A stretch of 64,000 bases of DNA from DATAXP01 sp963708675. Its GTDB lineage: Bacteria > Planctomycetota > Planctomycetia > Pirellulales > PNKZ01. A model generated the notes under the pieces. It did not search any database and was not told the origin of the DNA. It saw only the letters and a list, made by a program, of their open reading frames with translations. Location: assembly GCA_963708675.1 (NCBI GenBank), contig CAVPTO010000003.1, positions 372,001 through 436,000 on the forward strand, given 5' to 3'. A program made the position numbers and the translations under genes. Every line of letters starts with the position of its first letter. The first letter of the stretch is position 1. This document shows positions 50,292 to 60,118 of this stretch, piece by piece.

Positions 50292-51570
50292 AGCGCTCAG
50301 GATCAAAACGCGTCGAGTCCCCCGCCGCCGCATCCGCAATCTTCTCCGCGGCCAACCATCCCGTGCTAAACGCCGCCTGAAAATTGAACCCGCCAATCCA
50401 TCCATCCAAATCAAGCACCTCGCCAGCGAAATAAAGTCCCGGCACGAGCTTGCTCTGCATCGTCCGCGAGTCGACCTCATCGAGGCTCACGCCTCCCGCC
50501 GTCACCTCGGCCTTCTCGAATCCCAGCGTGCCATCGACCGGCATTCGCGCGCGCTTCACCGACTCGACGAGCCACTGCCGCTCAACACGGCTCAACTCCG
50601 CCGGCGTGCGATCGAGCGGTATCTGATGCCGCTCGAACATCGCCTCGATCAACCGCCGCGGCAACATTTCGCCGAGCAATCCGACGAGGTGTTTCTTTCC
50701 CGACGACCCCGCCATCGATCGCAACCATTCCTCGAATTGCGGCTCCTTCATCGTCGGCAGAAAATCGCATTCGACTTCGACGCACTTGTCCTTGCCATTG
50801 AATTCGCGACTCACGTCGAGTGCCACAGGCCCCGACCATCCGAAGTGCGTGAATAACAAGCTTCCTCGACGTTCCACCACCGCTTGCGATTTCGCGCGTG
50901 CATTATCCTGCGACGCAACAACTTTCAACGTCACATCCTCAATCGTCACGCCCGACAGCGCTCGCACCCATTCGGCCTTCATCACCAACGGCACCAGCGC
51001 CGGCTTCGTCGCGACGATCGTGTGTCCAAACTTCTCGGCCCATCCGTATCCGTCGCCTACTGTGCCGCAACCGGGAAACGACTTTCCACCCGTTGTGATC
51101 AGCACGCGTGGCACTTCGATCGTTCGCTTCGACGTCGTCAGGATGAAGCCCGTCGCTTTTTTCTCGATATTCGACAACGGCTCTTCGAGCGCCAGCGTGG
51201 CGCTGCTACGGCGCAATCGCGCAAGCAATGCGTTGACAATGTCGAGCGCACGATCGCTCGCCGGAAAGATTTTTCCAGTCTCTTCGATCTTTGTCGCCAC
51301 ACCCTCGGCCTCGACGAGCGCGACGAGATCGCTCGGCCCCAACGCCGCGAGAGCCGAGTGCAGAAACCGCCCGTTGCGACCGAAGGCCTGAATGATTCCG
51401 GCGCGGTCGGTGTTGTGCGTCAGGTTACAACGCGTGCCGCCGGAGATGAGAATCTTCACGCCAGGCTTGCGATTCTTCTCAAGCAACAGCGTGCGCTGCC
51501 CGAGTTCCGCCAACCTCGTCGCCGCCAACAGTCCCGCCGCCCCCGCGCCGATGACAACAACGTCGTACAT
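50290..51570 (-). CDS. HI0933/BaiN-family FAD-dependent oxidoreductase
   Basis: The 426-aa flavoprotein starts DVVVIGAGAAGLLAATRLAE and has the family signature LISGGTRCNLTHNTD, a GGKSFPGCGTVGDGYGWAEK stretch and a C-terminal GLYFAGEVLDLDGWIGGFNF, all as in the BaiN/RdsA-like family. The physiological substrate is unknown. A near-copy of the CGCGAAACCGCAAGCGG repeat encodes ARAKSQAVVE at about residue 228. It is three bases downstream of the corrected aminotransferase stop. Confidence 0.9.
   Translation of the reverse strand: MYDVVVIGAGAAGLLAATRLAELGQRTLLLEKNRKPGVKILISGGTRCNLTHNTDRAGIIQAFGRNGRFLHSALAALGPSDLVALVEAEGVATKIEETGKIFPASDRALDIVNALLARLRRSSATLALEEPLSNIEKKATGFILTTSKRTIEVPRVLITTGGKSFPGCGTVGDGYGWAEKFGHTIVATKPALVPLVMKAEWVRALSGVTIEDVTLKVVASQDNARAKSQAVVERRGSLLFTHFGWSGPVALDVSREFNGKDKCVEVECDFLPTMKEPQFEEWLRSMAGSSGKKHLVGLLGEMLPRRLIEAMFERHQIPLDRTPAELSRVERQWLVESVKRARMPVDGTLGFEKAEVTAGGVSLDEVDSRTMQSKLVPGLYFAGEVLDLDGWIGGFNFQAAFSTGWLAAEKIADAAAGDSTRFDPER
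50879..50898 (-). repeat. CGCGAAACCGCAAGCGG repeat inside the flavoprotein gene (one mismatch)
   Basis: Plus strand ACCGCTTGCGATTTCGCGCG differs from 40637-40656 at one base. It encodes AKSQAV, parallel to AKPQAV in RecQ and MurC. Confidence 0.75.
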
Positions 51571-51573
51571 CGC

Positions 51574-52766
51574 TCACGCAGCCGCGCTGGCGTAGGACTT
51601 GTTTGCAGCGGCGATGCTCGCCCCCGCTTCGAACTTGTATCCCTGCTCGGCCAGCAACTGTTCGAGCGCTCCCAAGAACATGAACACATTGTTCGGCGCG
51701 AGGCGTGTCCCATCAAACCGATGCGCCACGCCTTCCCCTTAAAGTCGCCGAGGCCGCCGCCGATTTCGATGCCAAAGCATTCGAGAAGTCCCTTCCTCAA
51801 TTTGGCATCGTCGACACCCGACGGCACAAGCACCGCGTTCAGTTGCGGCAGTTGATGTCCTTCGCGAGCCGCATACTTAATCCCCAGCGCCGTTAGCCCC
51901 GCCTTGAGTGCGCGATGATTCCGGTCGTGACGTCGCCAGCAGTTTTCGAGTCCTTCTTCGTGCAACAACCGCAGGGCTTCGTACAGGCCGTAGGTCATGT
52001 TGATTGGCGCGGTGTGATGATAAACGCGCTCATTGCCCCAATACTTCGCCAACATCGACACGTCCAGGTACCAGCTTTGCACCTTCGTCTTGCGGTTCAT
52101 GATGACGTCCATCGCCCGCGGGCTGAACGACACCGGCGCCAACCCCGGCGGGCAACTCAAGCACTTTTGCGTCCCCGAGTAAATCGCGTCGATGTTCCAG
52201 CCGTCGACTTCGAGCGGCACGCCGCCGAACGCGGTCACGGCGTCCACCAACAGCAATGCCCCCGCGTCGTGTACGATCTTCGAAATCGCTTCGATCGGCT
52301 GCCACGCGCCGGTCGAAGTCTCGGCCATCACGATGCCCACGACCTTTGGCTTGGCCGACTTGATCGCGGCCTCGAGATGTGCGGGCTCATAAATCTCACC
52401 CCACGGCCGTTCGACCGTCGTCACCTTTGCCCCGGCGCGACTAGCGACGTCGGCCATGCGGCCACCGAACACGCCGTTCACGCACACGATCATCGAGTCG
52501 CCCGGCTCGATAAGATTTACGACCGTGCTCTCCATGCCCGCCGATCCCGTGGCGCTCACGGCCATCGTCATCGGATTATCGGTGCGGAAGGCCGCGCGGA
52601 GCATCGTCTGCATGTCGTTCATCAGTTGCAGGTAATACGGATCGAGATGTCCGACCGTTGGCGCTGACATCGCTTGCAGCACACGCGGATGGACATCGCT
52701 GGGGCCGGGGCCCATGAGAACGCGAACGGGCGGCGTTAATGGCGGCGCGATGAATGTTTTTGTCAT
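51574..52766 (-). pseudogene. Class V aminotransferase (alanine/serine-glyoxylate type) with a C-terminal frameshift
   Basis: From ATG 52766 the frame matches PLP-dependent class V aminotransferases: VRVLMGPGPSDVHPRVLQAM, ETSTGAWQPIEAIS, LLVDAVTAFGGVPLEVDGWN and the PLP lysine in YSGTQKCLSCPPG. After WRIGLMGHASR the frame reads unrelated sequence, while the next frame gives PNNVFMFLGALEQLLAEQG and ends with TGA at 51574-51576. A single missing base near 51694-51696 restores a complete protein of about 397 aa. As it stands the C-terminus is replaced by an unrelated tail overlapping the next gene. The isochorismatase gene overlaps its start by ATGA. Confidence 0.85.
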
Positions 52767-53377
52767 GGCGATTGAAATGGCGTGATGTTTGATGTTTCCG
52801 GCCCCGCCTCGCGCACGAGGCGACTGATCTCCTTGAACTGCGGCGTTCCCGCAACGGCGCACCACTCGAACAGCGCCGACTCGGTCGTCGTCAACGTCGC
52901 GCCGGCGCTGTTCATGCGTTCCAATGCGGTACGGTGGTCGATCTCATGCCGCGCCCCGACGGCGTCGACGGCTAGATAAACTCGCAACCCTTCGGCGAGC
53001 AAATCGAGCACCGTCTGCTGCACACAAACATGCGTCTCGATTCCGCAAACAAGAATCTTCGACACACCTTGCTCCTGCCACGAACGAAACACACTGCCGC
53101 ACTCGCCGCAACTAAACGCCATCTTCGGCGAAATACTTTGCAGGCGGTCGGACAACTCGCTCACGGTCGGCCCCAACCCTTTCGGGTATTGCTCGGTCCC
53201 GGCCGACGAAACACCGAGAATCTTCGCGCCGTCCAAGAGGCGCGTGATGTTCCAGATCAATCGTTGATGGCCCGGCACGAGCGTAATCAGCTTGCCCTGC
53301 ACATCGACGACGAGCAGAGCGGTATCGGTGGCAGCCATGAGTTCGGGGCTGCGCGGCAGCGGGGCGTCGTTCGACAT
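52763..53377 (-). CDS. Isochorismatase-like cysteine hydrolase
   Basis: The 204-aa protein has the catalytic Asp in TALLVVDVQGKLITLV, a Lys in the QSISPKMAFSCGE region and the nucleophilic Cys in CGIETHVCVQQTVLDLL. These are the triad of the isochorismatase fold (amidases and nicotinamidases among them). The substrate is unknown. ATG 53377 (MSNDAPL) is the likely start; 53389 is also open. Its stop overlaps the aminotransferase start. Confidence 0.88.
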   Translation of the reverse strand: MSNDAPLPRSPELMAATDTALLVVDVQGKLITLVPGHQRLIWNITRLLDGAKILGVSSAGTEQYPKGLGPTVSELSDRLQSISPKMAFSCGECGSVFRSWQEQGVSKILVCGIETHVCVQQTVLDLLAEGLRVYLAVDAVGARHEIDHRTALERMNSAGATLTTTESALFEWCAVAGTPQFKEISRLVREAGPETSNITPFQSP

Positions 53378-53440
53378 GTCAAGTAGCATAACGGTTGGCC
53401 CCCTGGCATGTCATGCGGTTGGGCGCTACGATTGACGGCC

Positions 53441-53970
53441 ATGAAGACACGAAGCACGACCATTCTCACGGTGCGGTGGCGCGGCACGGTCGCTATCGGC
53501 GGCGACGGGCAGGTTTCGCTCGGCCAATCGATCATGAAGGCCGACGCCAACAAGATTCGCCGCCTGCACGACGGCAAAGTCATCACCGGATTCGCGGGCT
53601 CAAGTGCCGACGCCTTCGCGCTGCTCGAACGTTTCGAGGCAAAACTCAAGGACTACTCGGCCAATGTCGTCCGTGCCGCCACGGAACTCGCCAAGGATTG
53701 GCGGACGGACCGTGTGCTGCGACGGCTCGAAGCGCTGCTCACCGTCGTCGATGCCAAGCACACATTGCTTGTCACCGGCAACGGCGACGTCATTCAGCCG
53801 ACCGACGGCGTGCTTGGTATCGGGTCGGGTGGCAACTACGCGGTCGCGGCGGCCCGGGCGCTCATCGCTCATACCGAAATGTCGGCCTCGGAAATCGTGC
53901 GAGCTTCGCTCGAAATTGCCGCGGGCATCGACGTCTACACGAACACTCACCTGCACATCGAGGAAATGCC

Positions 53971-53983
<13 letters not shown>
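53441..53983 (+). CDS. hslV: HslV protease subunit with a short N-terminal propeptide
   Basis: The 180-aa product is the proteasome-like peptidase of HslUV. It reads MKTRSTTILTVRWRGTVAIG, with the usual catalytic Thr after five extra residues instead of directly after Met, so I infer cleavage before the TTIL. GDGQVSLG, the MKADANKIRRL Lys loop, GFAGSSADAFALLERFE and the GIGSGGNYA region are present. The stop overlaps hslU by 13 bases. Confidence 0.93.
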
Positions 53984-55306
<1,323 letters not shown>

Positions 55307-55317
<11 letters not shown>

Positions 55318-55774
55318 TCAAATGAATCGCTCGATTCAGAGCATCGTCAGTCGTTGCAAGCGTGAATCGTCGCGATGTCGGCCCGGTCACGTCGATCGTG
55401 ATGTCGAGGCGATCGACGGGTAGACAACGCGCAAAGCGCTCGCCCCATTCGAGAATCGTCCACCCGGGGCGGGCGAAGTATTCGTCGGGTGCGAGTTCGA
55501 GAAACTCGTCTTCATCGCGAAGGCGGTAGACGTCGAAGTGATAGATCGGCCGCGCCCCGTCATATTCCTGGATAAGCACGAATGTGGGGCTTGTGACGTC
55601 GGCGGGATCGACGCCCGCGGCGGCGGCGAGCGCTTTGACGAAATGCGTCTTTCCGGCGCCGAGCGTTCCGGAAAGCGAAATGACGGCCCGCCCTGGTAGT
55701 GCCGCCGCCAGACATTGAGCCAAGCGTTCCGTGGCGGCTTCGTCGGCGACGTCGATGACGACAAGATCGTGCAT
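55307..55774 (-). CDS. tsaE: tRNA threonylcarbamoyladenosine biosynthesis ATPase TsaE
   Basis: The 155-aa P-loop ATPase assists TsaB/TsaD in t6A formation on tRNA. It shows SGTLGAGKTHFVKALAAA, DVTSPTFVLIQEYD, FDVYRLRDEDEF and LEWGERFARCLP. It converges on hslU and overlaps it by 11 bases at the stops. It lies two bases after thiL on the same strand. Confidence 0.93.
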
Positions 55775-55776
55775 CG

Positions 55777-56685
55777 TCAGTGCTCGTAGCCGCGTGGTGT
55801 GAACGGCTGGCGTTGCCCGCGGTCATCGATCGTCCACAACCCCGGCTCGGCCACGAACTCGCCGACACAGGTGACAGGCACGTCGAGCGGCTGTTCGCTT
55901 AGCATCTTCTCGGCCTCGTCGGGAAGCACGGCCAGGATTAACTCAAAATCTTCGCCATCGCTGAGCGCGTGATCGAGTGGCGTCTTGCCGTCGTTGCGTT
56001 GCGAGGAGAACTCGTGTGCTGCGGGCGAGATTGGGATTGATGCGAGATCGAGCACCGCGCCGCAGTGACTCGCTTCCGCCAGTCGCGACAAATCGAGCGA
56101 CAAGCCGTCGCTGATGTCCATGCCGGCTCGCAACTTGTACCACTGATGAAGGTGTTGCGCTTCGCGAATGCGAGGTTCGAAGTCGAAATGATGGCCGAGG
56201 ATGCTGCCGCCGAGAGTGCCGGTGACGATGATCTTGTCGCCGGGTTGGGCGGTGCTGCGCAGTAAGGGGCCGCTCCACGTGGCTTTGCCCATGAGCGTGA
56301 CGCTGATCACGAGAGGCCCGTCCCACGTGTTCGTGTCACCACCGGCGAGGGTCACGCCGTACTTCTCCGCCAATGGCAGCATCCCTTCAAGCAATGCGCG
56401 GGCGAGATCGGCTGCGCCATTGCGAGGCAATGCGACCGAGACGAACGCAAACGTCGGAAGCCCCGCCATCGCGGCGATATCGCTGAGATTGACCGCCATC
56501 GCCTTACGACCGACGCGGCGCGGATCACACTCGGCGAGTATAAAGTCGACGCCCTCGGTGAGCATATCGACCGTCACGAGCGTCTCGCCGTCGCCGAGCA
56601 CGGCGGCATCGTCACCGACGCCGATCACGTCTTCCGCCGGCCGCGGCAGTCGTTTTCGAAGCCAGTCGATGAAGTCGCGTTCCAT
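55777..56685 (-). CDS. thiL: Thiamine-monophosphate kinase
   Basis: The 302-aa enzyme makes thiamine diphosphate from TMP. GVGDDAAVLGDGETLVTVDM, the RVGRKAMAVNLSDIAAMAG stretch, GGDTNTWDGPLVISVT and MDISDGLSLDLSRLAEASHC (in part) are as in ThiL. No TPP riboswitch is evident around it. tsaE follows. Confidence 0.94.
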   Translation of the reverse strand: MERDFIDWLRKRLPRPAEDVIGVGDDAAVLGDGETLVTVDMLTEGVDFILAECDPRRVGRKAMAVNLSDIAAMAGLPTFAFVSVALPRNGAADLARALLEGMLPLAEKYGVTLAGGDTNTWDGPLVISVTLMGKATWSGPLLRSTAQPGDKIIVTGTLGGSILGHHFDFEPRIREAQHLHQWYKLRAGMDISDGLSLDLSRLAEASHCGAVLDLASIPISPAAHEFSSQRNDGKTPLDHALSDGEDFELILAVLPDEAEKMLSEQPLDVPVTCVGEFVAEPGLWTIDDRGQRQPFTPRGYEH

Positions 56686-56705
56686 GAAATCCTACACAGA
56701 ATGTT

Positions 56706-57398
56706 AACCGCGGGGATCGCAGAGGACGCAGAGACAAGAAAGGAGAACGATAAGAATAAGCTGCCGGGGCCGTCTGCAAGACCTTCAACCCGCGCGAAAC
56801 CAGTATGGCGGCCCCGGTCAGCTTCATCCGTTGGTTCGGCCGGCCTTGCCCATCCGCCGCAGCAGCCGGACTAACCGCCCAGCTTTCTTTTCAACAACCG
56901 CCCAATCCCATAAATCCGGACTTTCAAAGTCAGCATAAATGTCGCTCCAGTTCCCGGCCCGGATCGCTGAATTAACTGCGATGCGGCAGTCAACAATCGG
57001 GTGTTTTCGGAAGTCGCACTGCAACTGGATCAGTCCCCATCCTTCCTGGCAGAATCGAAACGTGTGGCCATTGCACGCTTCCGGCGTCAGAGCAATTCGC
57101 CGTTCTTGAGTATGGCCTTTCGCCTCCGGATAATAGAGTGTGTATTGGCGAAAAACGTCCCCGACTCCCGGTTCGTAATGCAAATCGTCGAGCAAGGCTT
57201 TGGCGTCTCCGTACTGTCTTGTGGCGCATCCGAAATCCGAATACGCCTGCCGGACCACTACGGGCCCCTGCGCAAAGACCGCCGCGACGACTTCGTGGAG
57301 ATCGTCCATCGAGATTTGTTGGGACGTTTGCATACGTTCTTGAGGCCGAACAACAAACTCTTGTTCCTATCTCTGCGCTCTCTGCGAACTCCGCGGTT
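56706..57398. repeat. Inverted repeat flanking a single orphan gene (cassette-like)
   Basis: Left arm 56706-56747 starts AACCGCGGGGATCGCAGAGG. Right arm 57363-57398, read on the other strand, starts AACCGCGGAGTTCGCAGAGA. Over 31 bases they agree at 26. The same outer-arm motif is in the 205-bp element at 27648-27852, where no gene lies inside. Here the 170-codon gene lies wholly between the arms. Confidence 0.75.
56824..57333 (-). CDS. Orphan gene inside an inverted repeat, 169 aa, function unknown
   Basis: The product starts MQTSQQISMDDLHEVVAAVF, has no signal peptide or clear membrane segment and no motif I recognise. The sequence is mixed alpha/beta in character (GVGDVFRQYTLYYPEAKGHT; GWGLIQLQCDFRKHPIVDC) with a basic end (RLVRLLRRMGKAGRTNG). 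A hairpin GCCGGGGCC...GGCCCCGG lies just after its stop and may terminate it. The gene is bracketed by the repeat at 56706-57398 and has no operon partner, which fits an inserted unit. Confidence 0.65.
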   Translation of the reverse strand: MQTSQQISMDDLHEVVAAVFAQGPVVVRQAYSDFGCATRQYGDAKALLDDLHYEPGVGDVFRQYTLYYPEAKGHTQERRIALTPEACNGHTFRFCQEGWGLIQLQCDFRKHPIVDCRIAVNSAIRAGNWSDIYADFESPDLWDWAVVEKKAGRLVRLLRRMGKAGRTNG

Positions 57399-57419
57399 GA
57401 TTACTCCGCGATGAGATAA

Positions 57420-57867
57420 TTAAGACGCCGCTTCGCGGACTTGAGTGCGAACGCGATGGAGGATGGCTTGCAGGCCCCGCATGCGATTCATGCCCAGTGC
57501 CTCGGGCAGACGAAGTTTCTGGATCAGGTCGACAGGCGTGGCGAGGACGTCGTCGGGCGTTGCCCCCGTGAACGTCTCGATGAGAAGAGCGACGAAGCCA
57601 CGAGCGGTGGGGCCTTCGGGCGATACGTCGCCGTAGAGCGCGACGCGGCCGTTGTCGAGTTCGACCCACAAGAACACGGGCGTCATGCACTCGTCGATGC
57701 GGTGCTGCGCGATCTTCGCTGTCGCGCTCCGATTGCAGCCGCTCGGGCAGCGGCATCGGGCGACGCGCGAAGTCGAGCAGCATCTGCTGCCGCTCGCGGA
57801 CGTCGAACTCGGAGAAGTCGTCGATCAGTTCCGCGAGTCGCTCGGCGGCGGTCGAAGCGTCGGCCAT
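57420..57867 (-). pseudogene. SufE-family sulfur-acceptor protein with one frameshift
   Basis: Start at ATG 57867 gives MADASTAAERLAELIDDFSE and continues with LLDFARRPMPLPERLQSERD; a one-base shift near 57720 then gives AQHRIDECMTPVFLWVELDN and the rest to 57420. The joined 148-aa protein fits SufE, whose conserved Cys would be in the DECMTPVF stretch, and which accepts sulfur from a cysteine desulfurase. The sulfurtransferase gene lies two bases upstream. No sufS or other suf gene is in the window. The lesion may be an assembly indel. Confidence 0.8.
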
Positions 57868-57869
57868 CG

Positions 57870-58727
57870 TCACGGCCCCCGGGCGATCGGCGCCCCGACA
57901 AGGTTGCCCCACTCGGTCCACGAGCCGTCGTAGTTCTTCACGTTGTTGAAGCCGAGCAGATACTTCAGGACGAACCAGGTGTGGCTCGATCGCTCGCCGA
58001 TGCGGCAGTAAGCGATGATCTTCTCGGCTTGCGGCGAGAGCTTGCTCTCCTTGAGGTAGAGCTGTTCGAGCGCTTCGCGAGACTTGAAGGTGCCGTCTTC
58101 GTTCGCGGCCTTGGCCCAAGGAACGTTGATCGCGCCAGGGATATGGCCGCCGCGGAGTGCGCCCTCTTGCGGATAGTCGGGCATGTGCAGCATCTCGCCG
58201 GTGAACTCGCCGGGCGAGCGAACGTCCACGAGCGGCTTCTTCGCCTTCTGATGTTCGAGCACTTCGTCGCGGAAGGCACGCACGGCCGGGTCGGGGTTCT
58301 TGGCCTTGTACTCGGTTCGCGAGTATTGCGGCTCGACGCCGCGCACCATCGGCCGACCGTCGAGCTCCCACCGCTTGCGACCGCCGTTCATTACGCGGAT
58401 CTTCTCGTGGCCGTACATCTTGAAGACCCAGAACGCATAGCACGCCCACCAGTTGTTCTTGTCGCCGTAAAAAACGACGGTCGTGTCGTTGGCGATACCC
58501 TTCGACGAGCAGAGGCGTTCGAAGGCCTCGCGGCCGATGTAATCGCGAACGATCTGGTCCTGCAAGTCGGTGTGCCAGTCGATCTTCACCGCGCCTTCGA
58601 CGTGTCCCATGTCGTAGAGCAGCACGTCTTCGTCGGATTCGACAATGCGAATGCCGGGGTCGTTGCGATGTTCTTCGACCCAGGCGGTGCTGACGAGCAT
58701 ATCGGGATGGGCGTACGGTGCTGACAT
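57870..58727 (-). CDS. Sulfurtransferase (two-rhodanese, TST/MST type)
   Basis: ATG 58727 (MSAPYAHPDMLVSTAWVEEH) gives 285 residues with two rhodanese domains. The catalytic Cys is in IIAYCRIGERSSHTWFVLKY, a loop of thiosulfate or mercaptopyruvate sulfurtransferases. VFYGDKNNWWACYAFWVFKM (N-terminal domain) and VRSPGEFTGEMLHMPDYPQE are also typical. The frame upstream of 58727 is not rhodanese. With sufE just downstream, a sulfur-relay role is likely. Confidence 0.92.
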   Translation of the reverse strand: MSAPYAHPDMLVSTAWVEEHRNDPGIRIVESDEDVLLYDMGHVEGAVKIDWHTDLQDQIVRDYIGREAFERLCSSKGIANDTTVVFYGDKNNWWACYAFWVFKMYGHEKIRVMNGGRKRWELDGRPMVRGVEPQYSRTEYKAKNPDPAVRAFRDEVLEHQKAKKPLVDVRSPGEFTGEMLHMPDYPQEGALRGGHIPGAINVPWAKAANEDGTFKSREALEQLYLKESKLSPQAEKIIAYCRIGERSSHTWFVLKYLLGFNNVKNYDGSWTEWGNLVGAPIARGP

Positions 58728-58812
58728 GAGGAGCGGACTCGGGGGCGATGAATGAAACCAGATCGAGGTGTTCGAACCGTCATTATAGGACGGTGGGGGC
58801 GGCGACGGGAGA

Positions 58813-58830
58813 GGCGCGAAACCGCAAGCG
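58813..58830 (+). repeat. GCGCGAAACCGCAAGCGG repeat, intergenic copy
   Basis: This copy lies between the sulfurtransferase start (58727) and the M16 peptidase stop (58880). The core matches 40671-40688 exactly. Confidence 0.8.
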
Positions 58831-58879
58831 GAGATGGAATGTCGCGCGACCCTGGTGCCTAAATAACTCAAGCGAAAAG

Positions 58880-60118
58880 TTATCTTGGCGCTGCGACGTC
58901 TTTGAGTGGACCAACGACGATTGTCGTGCTGGTGGTGAGCGGGTACTTCTTGAGGACGGCACGCAAGTCGGCGAGGCTGACGGCGTCGATGTCGGCGAGG
59001 TCGTTGGCCACGGTGCGATGCTCGCGGCGATAGGTCCAATTGCCGCCGACGTTGAATAGTCGGCCACGCGGACGCTCGGCCGAAAGCACGACGCGCGAGT
59101 TGATCTTGTTCTTCGCCTGCTCGAGCTCTTCGCCGGTCACGCCTTCGGCCTCGACGCGACGATAGGTGTCGAGCACGCGTTGCAAGTTCTCTTCGGTTTG
59201 CTCGGGCGTGCAACTCAGATACGTCATGAACAGCCCGGTGCCGTGATAGTCGTGATGCCCGAGCGACACGCTTTCGGCCAGGCCGGGGTCGACGAGTTCC
59301 CAGTACAGACGGCTGCCCGAGTCGTCGCCGATGATCGTCGACAGCACCTTCGCGGCAAAGCGATCGGTGTCGGTGGCCGATGGCGCGTTCGCCAGTTGTA
59401 TGGCGTACTCTTGCGAGGCCGATTCCTTGTGAAGAATCTCGAAGCTCGAATGCGACGCAGGCCGATCGACTTTGCGTAGCGCGTCGAACGGCTCCCAATC
59501 GCCGCAGCAATCATTGGCGGTCGAAACGAGCGAGTCGAAGTCGATTTTGCCGGCGCCGACGAGGACGATGTTCTTCGGACTGTAGCGGCGGCGAAAGTAT
59601 TCGAGCATCGCCTCGACCTTGAGTTGCGTGATGCTCTCGCTGCTGCCGAGCACGCTGCGGCCAAGCGGGTGCTTGCCGAAGTGGTTTGCTCGCACGATGT
59701 CGTCAGCGCCGAACGGCGGCTGATCCTCGTACATTTTGATTTCTTCGAGAATCACCTGCTTCTCGGTGTCGAAATCTTCCTTGCGAAGGCTGGGTCGCAA
59801 AATGTCGGAGAGCAACGTGACGGCTGACTTCTGGTATTCGGGCAGCACGGCGGCGTAATAGACGGTCGACTCTTCACTCGTGAACGCGTTGTAGTGTGCG
59901 CCCATTTCGTCGAACTCGCGGTTCACGTCGTCGGCGCTGCGCGACGGGGTGCCCTTGAAGACCATGTGTTCAAGGAAGTGGCTGACGCCTGAGATGTCGT
60001 CACTCTCGTCGCGTGCCCCGGTCTTGACGAAAAAACCGAGCGCGGTCGAGCGAGCGTCGCCGTTGCATTCGGCAATCACTTCCAAACCATTGGCGAGCGT
60101 GTGTTCACGAAACTCCAA
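58880..60118 (-). CDS. M16 zinc peptidase, active-type subunit
   Basis: TTG 60118 is preceded by GGAGGTG four bases away and starts the M16 sequence LEFREHTLANGLEVIAECNG. The 412-aa product has the inverted zinc motif in GVSHFLEHMVFKGTPSRS and the distal Glu in the NAFTSEESTVYYA stretch. The C-terminal half includes VLSTIIGDDSGSRLYWELV and AKNKINSRVVLSAERPRGRL. It overlaps the paired M16 gene by 14 bases, and the two probably form a heterodimer as in other M16B systems. Confidence 0.88.
   Translation of the reverse strand: MEFREHTLANGLEVIAECNGDARSTALGFFVKTGARDESDDISGVSHFLEHMVFKGTPSRSADDVNREFDEMGAHYNAFTSEESTVYYAAVLPEYQKSAVTLLSDILRPSLRKEDFDTEKQVILEEIKMYEDQPPFGADDIVRANHFGKHPLGRSVLGSSESITQLKVEAMLEYFRRRYSPKNIVLVGAGKIDFDSLVSTANDCCGDWEPFDALRKVDRPASHSSFEILHKESASQEYAIQLANAPSATDTDRFAAKVLSTIIGDDSGSRLYWELVDPGLAESVSLGHHDYHGTGLFMTYLSCTPEQTEENLQRVLDTYRRVEAEGVTGEELEQAKNKINSRVVLSAERPRGRLFNVGGNWTYRREHRTVANDLADIDAVSLADLRAVLKKYPLTTSTTIVVGPLKDVAAPR

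Noticed and set aside
53395..53970. An extension of HslU into hslV
   Set aside because: It is the out-of-frame reading of hslV. GTG 53971 has a ribosome-binding site and the correct HslU N-terminus.
55777..56823. A TPP riboswitch near thiL
   Set aside because: The gap upstream of thiL has no THI-box-like sequence; it holds the repeat arm and a hairpin instead.
58728..59510. An extension of the sulfurtransferase frame into the M16 gene
   Set aside because: It is an Arg-rich shadow of the M16 peptidase; the rhodanese sequence begins at ATG 58727.
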